Counted from the stretch's first letter, positions 34,275 to 43,228 are shown. The stretch: 45,765 bases of DNA from Myxococcus xanthus (GCF_900106535.1 NZ_FNOH01000027.1:1-45765), one strand, 5' to 3'. The notes: generated by a model not told the origin, from the letters alone. A program made the numbers and translations.

Positions 34275-36185
34275 GTGAACGAAAGCTGGGAGCGGCGATT
34301 CCGCCGAGAGGTCAAAGAGATGGACGCCGCCCTGCGTGGCGTCCTGTCCCGGACACAGTCTGACGAAGAGCTCCGTGCCGCCCTCGAGGAACTGGCGCGC
34401 CGCCCCGCCTTCCGGTCCTTCACCTGGCTGTGGGGGCCCGCCCTCCACGCCAGGGACCGCGTCCGCTTCCGCCCCCTCATGCTGTCCTGCTTCTCGCCCG
34501 GCAGCGTCACCGCCGACGGGAAGTGGCAGAACCCCTGGCTCGGGGAGAATTCCTCCGCGCTGGAGGTCTGGCTCTTCGACGCGGACCGGGCCGACGACGT
34601 GGAGATGTTCCGCCGCCTCCTGGACTGGAAGCTCGCGGGCCTGCGCGCCCCCCGGCAGGCGGAGTTCTGGCGGACCGAGGTGGTGCGGCGTGTCCAGAAA
34701 GCGCCCACGCGCGCGGCGCGGCACACCGAGCTTGCCAAGATGGACATCGGCTGGGGCCGGCTGGACGAGCCCACCGCCCTGGCCCTGGACGCGCTGGACG
34801 CGGAGGCCGCCCGCCCCTTCATCCTGGAGCATCTGCCGTGGAGAGGGCCCCGCGAGCGCCAGCCCATGTGGAACACGCTGCGCGAGCGGGCCCAGGCGCG
34901 GGGTGATGCGGCCCTGGCCTCCGCGCTCTACCGGCGATGCGTGGATGAGCCCACATGGTGCCGTGATGCCCTGGCGCTCGCACGCACCGTCCAGTCCCCG
35001 GCCGAACTGGTCGCCGCGCTGAAGGCGCACCACCCGGAGGCGCCCATGCCCGGCGCGGCGCGGCTCTTCGTGGAGCTGGCGGAGGCGCGCGGACGTGACG
35101 TGGTGCCCTACCTCCTCGGCCACCTGCAGGCGGTGGCTCCTCGCTGGAGCGCGCTGGGACGAAAGGACGCGAAGGGCTTCCCGGAGCTGCTGGCGCTCGC
35201 GCGGGCGCGGGACTGGGACGATGTATGGGGCGCGCTCCTGCGCACCTCGGCCATGGCGGAGACGTATGACGCGGAGGTGCTGCGGCTGGTGCAGGACGAC
35301 GCATCGCTCCCGGCCCGGACTCGGCGCCGGCTGCTCCAACTGGCGGGCGCGGGCGGCGAATGGAATCTCCCCGGCCTGGGCCTGGCCCGGGTGCAGCCGC
35401 TGACGGACGCCACCGCCACCGCCCTGTACGCGCGCTTTCCGGAGCTGGTACGCGGCCCCTTCCGCATGCACGTCGCTTCGGGCTGGCGCGCCGCGTACCC
35501 CAAGCTGGTGATGCGCGCGCTGGAAGCGAACGACGAGGACCTGCTGGACTACCTCGCCAGCCGCGCCGCCATGCACCTCCCGGCGACGGGGAGCGCGAAG
35601 GAGTGGGAGAAGGTGCTCGACGCGCTGGCCGCGCACTACGAGGCCCTGCCAAAGGAGGGCGGCGTCTTCGCCCGCCGCGCCGCCAACGCGCTGGGCGCCC
35701 TGCCCGCCCATTCCATCTGGACCTTCGACGCGCTGATGGAGAAGAACCGGCTGGCGCGGCTGTTCTTCCTCCGCTCGGACGACTTCTACCTGGCCGAGCC
35801 CCGCGCCGTGCGCGACCTGCTGGAGGCGCCGCAGATTCACGTCCAGGCGCTGGCCTTCCGGCTGCTCGGCCGCAACTCCGCGAAGGCCCGCGAGGTGGCC
35901 GCGCAGAACCTGGACCTGCTCCAGGCCACCCTGCTGAGACCCCTGCACCGGCGCACGCGTCACGCCGCCTTCGACGCACTGGCCAACGCCGCCGCCCACG
36001 GCGTGGAGGCCGCCCGCGTGCTGGTGCCGCGCGTGCGTGACGCCTTCGCGCTGCCGGACTCGCGCTATCCCAAGGAGTCGCTGATGGCGCTGCTGGCCCG
36101 CATGCTGGCGCGCTGGCCCGAGCTGCGAGACACAGCGGAAGTCCCCCACGTCTTCGGCCTGCCCGCGAAAGGAGACGGCGCGTGA
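34275..36185 (+). CDS. Alpha-solenoid-like protein paired with SWIM protein
   Basis: A 636-residue, almost all-helical protein from GTG 34275 (GGGGAG upstream). It contains many amphipathic helix pairs typical of HEAT/TPR-like solenoids (AEVLRLVQDDASLPARTRRRLLQL, then LVMRALEANDEDLLDYLASR are shorter examples of the repeat rhythm), and Trp-rich conserved-looking patches near the N-terminus (FRSFTWLWGPALHA and GKWQNPWLGENSSALEVW). It has no signal peptide. Its stop overlaps the SWIM-protein start (GTGA), so they are translationally coupled. Solenoid proteins coupled to SWIM proteins occur in MoxR ATPase/VWA gene clusters such as the E. coli yehL-yehQ type; that link is from context, not from a search. 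Confidence 0.6.
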   Translation: MNESWERRFRREVKEMDAALRGVLSRTQSDEELRAALEELARRPAFRSFTWLWGPALHARDRVRFRPLMLSCFSPGSVTADGKWQNPWLGENSSALEVWLFDADRADDVEMFRRLLDWKLAGLRAPRQAEFWRTEVVRRVQKAPTRAARHTELAKMDIGWGRLDEPTALALDALDAEAARPFILEHLPWRGPRERQPMWNTLRERAQARGDAALASALYRRCVDEPTWCRDALALARTVQSPAELVAALKAHHPEAPMPGAARLFVELAEARGRDVVPYLLGHLQAVAPRWSALGRKDAKGFPELLALARARDWDDVWGALLRTSAMAETYDAEVLRLVQDDASLPARTRRRLLQLAGAGGEWNLPGLGLARVQPLTDATATALYARFPELVRGPFRMHVASGWRAAYPKLVMRALEANDEDLLDYLASRAAMHLPATGSAKEWEKVLDALAAHYEALPKEGGVFARRAANALGALPAHSIWTFDALMEKNRLARLFFLRSDDFYLAEPRAVRDLLEAPQIHVQALAFRLLGRNSAKAREVAAQNLDLLQATLLRPLHRRTRHAAFDALANAAAHGVEAARVLVPRVRDAFALPDSRYPKESLMALLARMLARWPELRDTAEVPHVFGLPAKGDGA

Positions 36186-37780
36186 CGGCCTCCAGCTTCC
36201 TCTACGCCACGCCCTCCGTATTCGAGTCCACCCGGGAGCGCTCGCAGCTCAGCCTGTCCGCGGACACGCACCGCCCCGTGCGTTTCCACGCGCGCGTGGC
36301 CCGGGACGTCCTGTCTCTCCGGATGGCGCTCCAGGCGCTCGGCGGGCTCATCTGGCAATCGGACGCGTGGAACGAGACGTGGGGCGGCGGGCTGCTGGAC
36401 CCGCTCATCACCGTGCACCCCGACCGCGTCTTCTTCGAGGCCTTCAGCCAGGACCAGAGCGCCTACGGGCTCGTCATCGTGGACCGCGGCCTCTTCGAGC
36501 CCGAGGGCGCGGTGCGCTGCGGCACCACCAACGTGGACTTCACCGCCTGGCTGTGGGCGGCGCTGGCCGAGATGCGCTCCACCCGGGAGACACACCTGCG
36601 CATCGGCCCGGAGGGACTCGACGTGCGCACCACCGGCGCGGGCGGTCGCTTCGAGCAGAAGGTGGACGTCCCGGAGCCCTGGGTGCGAGGCCTGCTCCAA
36701 CTCCAGGGCGGAATGGCGATGCCCGGCACCCGCCTGACGGCGCGGCCGGTGGACCTGCTCGCCGCGGTGCGCTTCCTCAGCCACACCAAGGCCAAGGTGT
36801 CACCGCGCGCGCTGCGCTACGAACTCCACCCGGGCGAGGACGCGCGGCTGATGCTGGAGCCTTGGGAGCACCCCGTGCCCTTGAAGGGCGCGGCCCACGG
36901 CTACACGGCGCCTCGCATCATCCGGACCTGGGGCCGCCGGCGGCTGCGGCTGCTGGAGCCGCTGCTGCCCTACGCGGAGCGGGTGGACATCTACCTGAAG
37001 GGCCGCGCGCTGCCGCACTTCTACGTCGCGCACCTGCCCGGCGGCGTGCGCTTCCTGCTGGGCCTGTCCGGGTGGACGGCGAATCACTGGACGAACACCG
37101 CGGGCATGGACCTGCTGCTGGAGCCGGCGCGCGACAGCGCGCTGGCGGAGCGTGTGCTCGGCGTGCTGCGCGAGCGCTTTCATGCCTCGACCGAGGACGT
37201 GGCCACCGCCCTGGGCGTGGACACGGCGCGGGCCGCGGGCGCCCTGGCGGCGCAATGCGCGGCCGGGCGCGCCATCTTCGACGTGGAGGCGCGGCGCTGG
37301 CGCCACCGCGAGCTGTTCGCCACGCCGGTGGACCTGGGCCGTCTGTACCCGCCTGACGCCCGCCGTGAGGAAGCGGAGCGCCTGGAGGCCGCGGGCGAGG
37401 TGGAGGTGACCTCCGCGGCGCCGCGAGAGAAGCGCAAGGTACGCACGCTGCCCACGCCGGAGGGGCCCGTCACGCGCGAGGTGGTTCACCGGGACTGGGT
37501 GGTCCATGGCCGCGCGGGCCCGCAGTCGGGCGTCGAGTTGGTGATGAACGACGAGGACCGTGTCCTCTTCGGCCGGTGCGGATGCGAGTACTTCGGCGAG
37601 CACCTGCTGAACCAGGGCCCCTGCGCACACCTGCTCGCGCTCAGCCGCCTGGCGCGAGCGCAGCGCCGCGAACTCCGCAGCTCCGAGCCCGCCTCCGAGG
37701 ACGCGCTCGCGGCCCGGGCGGCGGGGGCGGACGCGCGGCGGCGGCCCACGGAGACGCTTGACCCGGGAGACGACGAATGA
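36182..37780 (+). CDS. SWIM zinc-finger protein
   Basis: A 532-residue protein from GTG 36182. The SWIM motif CxCx(12)CxH is seen at 466-483 (Cys466, Cys468, Cys481, His483; CGCEYFGEH ... GPCAHLLAL). N-terminal to it lie a beta-rich region (VFFEAFSQDQSAYGLVIV, VRFLLGLSGW) and a winged-helix-like segment (AERVLGVLRERFHASTEDVA). The C-terminal tail is charged. SWIM domains bind DNA or proteins and are the substrate-recognition-type subunit in MoxR/VWA systems. It overlaps the upstream solenoid gene by four bases. The putative retron RNA starts about 18 bases after its stop, so readthrough could feed the retron. Confidence 0.8.
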   Translation: MTASSFLYATPSVFESTRERSQLSLSADTHRPVRFHARVARDVLSLRMALQALGGLIWQSDAWNETWGGGLLDPLITVHPDRVFFEAFSQDQSAYGLVIVDRGLFEPEGAVRCGTTNVDFTAWLWAALAEMRSTRETHLRIGPEGLDVRTTGAGGRFEQKVDVPEPWVRGLLQLQGGMAMPGTRLTARPVDLLAAVRFLSHTKAKVSPRALRYELHPGEDARLMLEPWEHPVPLKGAAHGYTAPRIIRTWGRRRLRLLEPLLPYAERVDIYLKGRALPHFYVAHLPGGVRFLLGLSGWTANHWTNTAGMDLLLEPARDSALAERVLGVLRERFHASTEDVATALGVDTARAAGALAAQCAAGRAIFDVEARRWRHRELFATPVDLGRLYPPDARREEAERLEAAGEVEVTSAAPREKRKVRTLPTPEGPVTREVVHRDWVVHGRAGPQSGVELVMNDEDRVLFGRCGCEYFGEHLLNQGPCAHLLALSRLARAQRRELRSSEPASEDALAARAAGADARRRPTETLDPGDDE

Positions 37781-37797
37781 CGATAACGGCAGGTGCT

Positions 37798-37954
37798 CTC
37801 GGGAGAGGCCAGGGCTCGCAGATGAGCCATGAGTACCGCGGTGTTTCGCCGCGGGGGTGTTCTGTCCCCATCTCTTCGCCAGGGTCCCAGCGTACGCAAC
37901 GCAGGGAGCCCCGGGTCCAACGCCTCGCAGGTCGTCCCCTGGCCTCTTCCGGAG
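37798..37954 (+). ncRNA. Candidate retron msr-msd region
   Basis: It lies between the SWIM gene and the reverse transcriptase, where retrons carry their noncoding RNA. The a1/a2 pair is AGAGGCCAGGG at 37804-37814 and CCCTGGCCTCT at 37937-37947 (11 perfect pairs, extendable outward to about 37800/37951). The msr part contains CCGCGGTG-TTT-CGCCGCGG (37836-37854), an 8-pair stem with a TTT loop as in known retron msr hairpins, and a second hairpin GGGG/CCCC (37854-37869). The msd part has a stem at 37882-37911 with a 5-base loop, one A-A mismatch and one bulge. A branch G near the end of a1 (37812-37818) is expected but cannot be fixed. The extended a2 arm covers the GGAG ribosome site of the RT gene. 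Boundaries are approximate. Confidence 0.7.
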
Positions 37955-37958
37955 CACC

Positions 37959-39242
37959 ATGAGCTGGTTCGACACCACCCTCTCCCGGCTCAAGGGGTTG
38001 TTCAGCCGTCCCGTGACACGAAGCACCACCGGGCTGGACGTGCCGCTGGATGCCCACGGACGTCCCCAGGACGTCGTGACGGAGACGGTCTCCACGTCGG
38101 GCCCCCTGAAGCCAGGGCACCTGCGACAGGTCCGCCGGGATGCGCGGCTGCTCCCCAAGGGCGTCCGCCGCTACACCCCGGGCCGGAAGAAGTGGATGGA
38201 GGCCGCCGAGGCCCGGCGGCTGTTCTCCGCCACGCTGCGCACGCGGAACCGGAACCTGAGGGACTTGCTGCCCGACGAGGCACAGCTGGCGCGCTACGGC
38301 CTGCCGGTCTGGCGCACGGAAGAGGACGTGGCAGCGGCCCTGGGCGTCTCGGTGGGCGTGCTCCGCCACTACAGCATCCACCGCCCGCGCGAGCGGGTGC
38401 GGCACTACGTGACCTTCGCCGTGCCCAAGCGCTCCGGAGGCGTCCGGCTGCTGCATGCGCCCAAGCGGCGCCTGAAGGCCCTGCAACGCCGGATGCTGGC
38501 GCTCCTGGTGTCGAAGCTCCCCGTGAGTCCACAGGCCCATGGCTTCGTGCCCGGCCGCTCCATCAAGACGGGCGCCGCGCCGCACGTGGGCCGGCGGGTG
38601 GTCCTGAAGCTGGACCTGAAGGACTTCTTCCCCTCCGTCACCTTCGCGCGGGTGCGAGGGCTGCTCATCGCCCTGGGCTACGGCTATCCCGTGGCGGCCA
38701 CGCTCGCGGTGCTGATGACGGAGTCCGAGCGCCAGCCCGTGGAGCTGGAGGGCATCCTCTTCCACGTTCCCGTGGGCCCACGCGTCTGCGTGCAGGGCGC
38801 CCCCACGAGCCCCGCCCTGTGCAACGCGGTGCTGCTGCGACTGGACCGGCGGCTGGCGGGACTGGCGCGTCGGTACGGCTACACGTACACGCGCTACGCG
38901 GATGACCTCACCTTCTCCGGCGACGACGTCACGGCGCTGGAGCGAGTCCGCGCGCTGGCCGCGCGGTACGTGCAGGAGGAAGGCTTCGAGGTCAACCGCG
39001 AGAAGACCCGCGTGCAGCGCCGGGGCGGTGCCCAGCGCGTCACTGGCGTCACCGTGAATACGACGCTGGGCTTGTCACGCGAGGAGCGGCGGCGGCTCCG
39101 GGCGATGCTGCACCAGGAGGGGCGGTCGGAGGACGTCGAGGCACACCGCGCGCACCTCGACGGCCTCCTGGCCTACGTGAAGATGCTCAACCCGGAGCAG
39201 GCGGAGCGGCTCGCTCGCCGGCGCAAGCCGCGCGGGACGTGA
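37959..39242 (+). CDS. Retron-type reverse transcriptase
   Basis: A 427-residue protein from ATG 37959 (GGAG five bases upstream). An N-terminal extension of about 130 residues precedes the palm: FAVPKRSGGVRLLHAPKRRL, the region-X-like segment GAAPHVG, LDLKDFFPSV (first catalytic Asp), QGAPTSPALCNAVL, RYADDLTFSG (YADD at 313-316), and the retron-diagnostic VTG triplet at 361-363 (RVTGVTVN). The size equals what I recall for the smaller M. xanthus retron RT. In retrons the enzyme uses the adjacent RNA as primer and template to make branched msDNA, often as part of anti-phage defence. No obvious effector gene lies downstream: the next gene is convergent by nine bases. Possible partners are therefore only upstream, the SWIM and solenoid genes. 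Confidence 0.93.
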   Translation: MSWFDTTLSRLKGLFSRPVTRSTTGLDVPLDAHGRPQDVVTETVSTSGPLKPGHLRQVRRDARLLPKGVRRYTPGRKKWMEAAEARRLFSATLRTRNRNLRDLLPDEAQLARYGLPVWRTEEDVAAALGVSVGVLRHYSIHRPRERVRHYVTFAVPKRSGGVRLLHAPKRRLKALQRRMLALLVSKLPVSPQAHGFVPGRSIKTGAAPHVGRRVVLKLDLKDFFPSVTFARVRGLLIALGYGYPVAATLAVLMTESERQPVELEGILFHVPVGPRVCVQGAPTSPALCNAVLLRLDRRLAGLARRYGYTYTRYADDLTFSGDDVTALERVRALAARYVQEEGFEVNREKTRVQRRGGAQRVTGVTVNTTLGLSREERRRLRAMLHQEGRSEDVEAHRAHLDGLLAYVKMLNPEQAERLARRRKPRGT

Positions 39243-39250
39243 GCGAGGGC

Positions 39251-39670
39251 TCAGCTCCGGATGGGCCAGGGCCTGTCACGCGTCCCGGCCTCCCAGTTGT
39301 CATGGCGGCCGTCCCAGTACACGACCTTGAGCTCACCGGGGTCGACGTCGTCCAGGCACTGGATGTTGACGGACCGGAACTCTCCACCGAGCTCCTCGAC
39401 GAACCCGGCGGAGAAGCAATGGATGCCGCAGTGCTTGCAGAACGAGCGGAAGTTCGGGCTCGAGCCCTTCCGGAACTCACCCAGGTGCTCCGCGCCCGCG
39501 GTGACGCGGAAGGCGCTCGGCTTCGGGTAGGCCTGCGTGCCGCCGACCTTGGTGCAGATGCTGCAATTGCAGCGGCTCACGGGCTCCGACAGATCCATCT
39601 CGGCCTCGAAACGCACCGCTCCGCAAAGACATCCTCCGGTGTACTGCTTCAGCTTGCTGTCCTTCGACAT
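39251..39670 (-). CDS. GFA-family (glutathione-dependent formaldehyde-activating-like) enzyme
   Basis: A 139-residue protein with the zinc-binding pattern of the GFA/CENP-V fold: YTGGCLCGAVRFEAE, SRCNCSICTKVG, then FCKHCGIHCFS. Named family members add glutathione to formaldehyde or bind zinc in other roles; many small bacterial ones have no proven substrate. Start ATG 39670 is preceded by GAGGAG. It is convergent with the retron RT gene. Confidence 0.9.
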   Translation of the reverse strand: MSKDSKLKQYTGGCLCGAVRFEAEMDLSEPVSRCNCSICTKVGGTQAYPKPSAFRVTAGAEHLGEFRKGSSPNFRSFCKHCGIHCFSAGFVEELGGEFRSVNIQCLDDVDPGELKVVYWDGRHDNWEAGTRDRPWPIRS

Positions 39671-40051
39671 GACGGCATCTCCTCGAGCGAGTGAAACGAC
39701 GCCCTTGACTTAGACAGCCCGCATGACAGGGGTATGTCAGGTATCTACCGGCCCGCCGCGCACATCTGCCAATCGAAGCCCCCTGCCGCGGATGTACCGG
39801 CGGGGACAGCAGAGTCCCCAGACTTCGACACCTTGCGTCATGCCCCAAAGACGCAGCGTCGCCGTAAATTACCGCTCATGACGGAATTGGGCCTGCCCGA
39901 TCACCCCTGAGGGATGACACTTCGCACCTCGGCGTGGTAACCGGACTCTCCCTCGTTGGTGGTCAAACGGTGTGCGCTCACGCCCGGCCACCAGCCAGGG
40001 TGGCCGCTGTGGACCTCGTGGCCGCCCTGACTACCGCAGGAGAAACGAGAC
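39671..40051. other. Divergent intergenic region between GFA and KamA-family genes
   Basis: There are 381 bases with no gene. A small dyad TGACA-N6-TGTCA (39724-39739) lies 54 bases upstream of the GFA gene, and a perfect hairpin GGCCACC-agccag-GGTGGCC (39986-40005) lies in the likely leader of the KamA-family gene, 46 bases before its start. Either could be regulatory; no known riboswitch was recognised. Confidence 0.4.
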
Positions 40052-41380
40052 ATGAGCGTTATGTCAAACGCAGCACTGGCTCTGTCCACGGGTCGCCGGT
40101 ACCGTGCCTATACCACACGACACCTGGACGAACTGACGACTCGGGCTGGGCTCTCAGCGGATGAACGGCTCGCGGTGCAAGCGGTGGCGCACGTGCTGCC
40201 CTTCCGGACCAACAGCTACGTCGTGGACGAGCTGATCGACTGGGCCGCCGCGCCCGCCGACCCCATCTACCGGCTCGTCTTCCCGCAGGCGGACATGCTG
40301 CCCACGGAGGACGTGGCTCGCATGGTGGACCTGCTGAGCTCCGGTGCATCCCCCCTGGAGCTGAACGCGGCCGCCAACGAGATTCGCGCGCGGCTCAATC
40401 CGCACCCCGCTGGGCAGATGCAGCTCAACGTTCCCAAGCTGGCCAACGAAGAGCCCGTCCCGGGTCTCCAGCACAAGTACAAGGAGACGGTGCTCATCTT
40501 CCCCAAGCAGGGTCAGACGTGCCACGCGTACTGCACGTACTGCTTCCGCTGGGCGCAGTTCGTCGGGGACGCGGACCTGAAGTTCGCCTCGCGGGAAATC
40601 GAGCCGCTGGTGAACTACATCCGCGCGCACCCCGAGGTCACCAACGTGCTGTTCACCGGTGGCGACCCGATGATCATGACCGAGGCCGTGCTGGCCAAGT
40701 ACATCGAGCCGCTGCTGGACATCGAGCACCTGGAGGCCATCCGCATCGGCACCAAGGCGCTGGCCTACTGGCCGCAGCGCTTCGTCACGGATTCGGACGC
40801 GGACGACATCCTGCGCCTGTTCGAGAAGGTGGTCGCCTCCGGCAAGAGCCTGGCCTTCATGGCGCATTTCTCTCATCCCAACGAGATGGTCCCCGAGATT
40901 GTCCAGGAGGCGGTGCGCCGCATCCGGGGCACCGGCGCGGTCATCCGCACCCAGGCGCCGCTCATCCGCACCATCAACGACACCCCGGGCACCTGGGAGA
41001 GCATGTGGCGCACGCACCTGCGCCACGGCATGGTGCCGTATTACATGTTCGTCGAGCGGGATACGGGGCCCCAGGACTACTTCGCGGTACCGCTCGCCGA
41101 GGCCTACGACATCTTCCGCAACGCCTTCCAGAGCGTGTCTGGACTGGCGCGCACGGTGCGCGGCCCGTCGATGTCCGCCACGCCCGGCAAGGTGTGTGTG
41201 GACGGTGTGGCGGAGATTGCCGGCGAGAAGGTCTTCGTCCTCCACTTCATCCAGTCTCGCGACCCGGAGCTCGTCGGCCGGCCCTTCTTCGCGAAGTACG
41301 ACGAGAAGGCATCCTGGCTGTTCGACCTCAAGCCCGCGATGGGCGCCACCCACTTCCCGTGGGAGGAGCCGTCCGCGTAG
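40052..41380 (+). CDS. KamA-family radical SAM protein (lysine 2,3-aminomutase-like)
   Basis: A 442-residue protein. The radical SAM cluster motif CxxxCxxC is at Cys157, Cys161 and Cys164 (QTCHAYCTYCFRW), followed by FTGGDPMIM (SAM amino-group contact) and IRIGTKALAYWPQR. The PLP Lys expected near the C-terminus is retained in SATPGKVCVDG (Lys380). Named members move the amino group of lysine or glutamate from carbon 2 to 3, or modify elongation factor P. The Trp after CFR, where Arg is usual, and the shortened PGK loop instead of the Gly-rich one suggest a different substrate. GGAG lies 10 bases before ATG 40052 (ATG 40061 is an alternative). A strong terminator follows. Confidence 0.85.
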   Translation: MSVMSNAALALSTGRRYRAYTTRHLDELTTRAGLSADERLAVQAVAHVLPFRTNSYVVDELIDWAAAPADPIYRLVFPQADMLPTEDVARMVDLLSSGASPLELNAAANEIRARLNPHPAGQMQLNVPKLANEEPVPGLQHKYKETVLIFPKQGQTCHAYCTYCFRWAQFVGDADLKFASREIEPLVNYIRAHPEVTNVLFTGGDPMIMTEAVLAKYIEPLLDIEHLEAIRIGTKALAYWPQRFVTDSDADDILRLFEKVVASGKSLAFMAHFSHPNEMVPEIVQEAVRRIRGTGAVIRTQAPLIRTINDTPGTWESMWRTHLRHGMVPYYMFVERDTGPQDYFAVPLAEAYDIFRNAFQSVSGLARTVRGPSMSATPGKVCVDGVAEIAGEKVFVLHFIQSRDPELVGRPFFAKYDEKASWLFDLKPAMGATHFPWEEPSA

Positions 41381-41394
41381 TCGTAGCCGCACGC

Positions 41395-41425
41395 GGCGGG
41401 AGGCCCCAGTGGCTGGCCTCCCGCC
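41395..41425 (+). terminator. Terminator after KamA-family gene
   Basis: Perfect 11-base arms GGCGGGAGGCC / GGCCTCCCGCC with a 9-base loop, 14 bases after the stop. Confidence 0.7.
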
Positions 41426-41673
41426 CCGGGCGAATGCCCTTTGAAGCGGACGCGGATCCGGATGGCCAACGTCAGCGTCAGACGCCTGGCATCCGGCTCA
41501 TCGGCCGAAGCGGTCATGCAAAGCTTCACACCCACGCAAAGCGAGTCGCCATTCACGTCACGCCGCGCGAGGGTTTGTGACGTCCAGCATCACACGCCCG
41601 TGACGCCTCCCTGGCCAGGCGAGCATCCACCCGGCACCTTCGTCCTGGGGCGCACGGTGCATACCGTGGCGTC

Positions 41674-41976
41674 ATGCTCGGCGACCGTTCCTGGGAGGAG
41701 TGGATTTCGGAGTACTCGAAAAGCCACACCCATGCTGTCAACCGTCTGTGTCACACGGTGGGCATTCCGATGATTGCGGCCTCGGTGCCCCTGGCCGCCG
41801 CATCCCCGTTCGTCCCTCGCCTCTGGAAAGTGCCCGCAGCCCTCTTCGTCGTCGGGTGGAGCTTCCAGTTCGTGGGCCATGCCTTCGAGCGCAAGCCCCC
41901 TGAGTTCCTCAAGGACTGGCGCTTTCTCTTCGTGGGCCTGCGGTGGTGGGCCGCGAAGGTGGCGGGCAAGGCTTGA
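41674..41976 (+). CDS. Mpo1/YGL010w-like (DUF962) small membrane protein
   Basis: A 100-residue protein. It has the family opening WEEWISEYSKSHTHAVNRLCHTVGIP with conserved His, then two hydrophobic helices and the second signature FVGHAFERKPPEF. In yeast the relative Mpo1 is an iron-dependent dioxygenase for 2-hydroxy fatty acids; bacterial members are usually longer or similar and uncharacterised. Both His-containing motifs are kept, so function may be too. It is followed 16 bases later by the convergent FAD monooxygenase gene. Confidence 0.85.
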   Translation: MLGDRSWEEWISEYSKSHTHAVNRLCHTVGIPMIAASVPLAAASPFVPRLWKVPAALFVVGWSFQFVGHAFERKPPEFLKDWRFLFVGLRWWAAKVAGKA

Positions 41977-41992
41977 CGCCCGCCTGAATCGC

Positions 41993-43228
41993 TCAGGCCC
42001 TGGGGGGCGCCGCTGGCGTGCGCACGTGTTCGGGCCGTACGCCCATGCCCACCAGGCGCGCCGGAATGCGCCGCAGGAAGGGGACGTGCTGGACCAGCCA
42101 CAGCGGCAAGGGAAGCGCGGTGGACGCCGCCGGGCTTCGCAGCGCGGGCCCGAGCACGCGATTCTGGATGAGGACCTGGGCCCGCTGGGTGACACGCGTG
42201 GGCCACTCCCGGCGCTCCTGGACGCGCCGCAGGTCCATGGGCGTCACGTGCCGGGCCAGCAGTGGCCCCGCGAGGATGTTGGCGGCGGCCACCGCGTCCT
42301 GCACCGCCAGGTTGATGCCGACCCCGCCCACCGGTGACATGGCATGCGCCGCGTCGCCAATGCAGAGCAGGCCCGCCTGGTACCAGGTGCGCAGCCGATC
42401 CACCCGCACGGTGAGCAGCTTCACGTCGTCCCACGTCGCCAGTTCGTGGGCCCGGTCCGCCAGAAAGGGCGCCAGCCGGGCGAAGTCCTCGCGGAAGGAC
42501 ACCAGCCCGGCCTCGCGCAAGGCGTCGAAGCTGCCCTTCGCGATGACACGCCCGCATTGCCACGAGTCGCCCCGGTTGATGAGGACGAAAATCTGTCCCT
42601 GCTCGAAGCGGCCCATGGGGTCCTCGGGGTCTTCGGGCTTGCGCGAGACACGGAACCAGAGGACGTCCATGGGCGCGCCCAGGACCTCCACCTCCAGGCC
42701 GGCGCGCTGACGCATGATGGAATTCCGGCCATCCGCCGCCACCACCAGCGACGCACGAACCTCCAATGAGCCCTCCGGCGTCCGAGCCTGGACGCCGACG
42801 ACACACCCCTTCTCACGCAACACCTCCGTCACTTCGGCACACCGGCGCAGGTGGAAGCCCGGGTACTCGGCGGCCTTCCGCGCGAGGAAGTCGAGCAGGT
42901 CCCACTGCGGCATGAACGCGATGTAACGCGCGCGCGTGGGCAGGTGAGAGAAGTCTCCGACGATCACGTCATGGGCACCGCGCTGGAGGCGCAACACCGG
43001 CGCCTTCTGATGCGGCAGGGCCAGGAGCTCATCCAGCCACCCCAGCTCGTGCATCAGTTCCAAGGTGGAGGGGTGGATGGTGTCGCCGCGGAAGTCACGC
43101 AAGAAGTCCGCGTGCTTCTCCAGCACCGTCACCTCCACTCCCGCCCGTGCCAGCAACAAGCCCAGCATCATCCCCGCCGGGCCTCCTCCCACGACACAGC
43201 ACTGCGTGGTGCGCACCTCGTCGGCCAT
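41993..43228 (-). CDS. FAD-dependent aromatic-hydroxylase-like monooxygenase
   Basis: A 411-residue protein of the UbiH/PHBH-like group A flavin monooxygenases. It has the N-terminal dinucleotide fold CVVGGGPAGMMLGLLLARAG ending in an acidic residue (VLEKH), the DG motif VVAADGRNSIMRQ, and the second FAD motif LLCIGDAAHAMSPVGGVGIN. Substrate is unknown. Start ATG 43228 is preferred (purine-rich GGGGGA upstream); the frame extends to 43339. The gene is monocistronic and divergent from the nucleotidase gene. Confidence 0.92.
   Translation of the reverse strand: MADEVRTTQCCVVGGGPAGMMLGLLLARAGVEVTVLEKHADFLRDFRGDTIHPSTLELMHELGWLDELLALPHQKAPVLRLQRGAHDVIVGDFSHLPTRARYIAFMPQWDLLDFLARKAAEYPGFHLRRCAEVTEVLREKGCVVGVQARTPEGSLEVRASLVVAADGRNSIMRQRAGLEVEVLGAPMDVLWFRVSRKPEDPEDPMGRFEQGQIFVLINRGDSWQCGRVIAKGSFDALREAGLVSFREDFARLAPFLADRAHELATWDDVKLLTVRVDRLRTWYQAGLLCIGDAAHAMSPVGGVGINLAVQDAVAAANILAGPLLARHVTPMDLRRVQERREWPTRVTQRAQVLIQNRVLGPALRSPAASTALPLPLWLVQHVPFLRRIPARLVGMGVRPEHVRTPAAPPRA

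Noticed and set aside
34137..36149. A 670-codon minus-strand frame over the solenoid gene
   Set aside because: Gln/Gly/Arg-rich shadow; the plus frame has a ribosome site and couples to the SWIM gene.
37857..37958. Longer RT start with 34 extra residues
   Set aside because: That segment lies inside the predicted msd RNA; ATG 37959 has a proper ribosome site.
39986..40005. Riboswitch in the KamA-family leader
   Set aside because: Only one simple hairpin is visible; no known riboswitch core was recognised.
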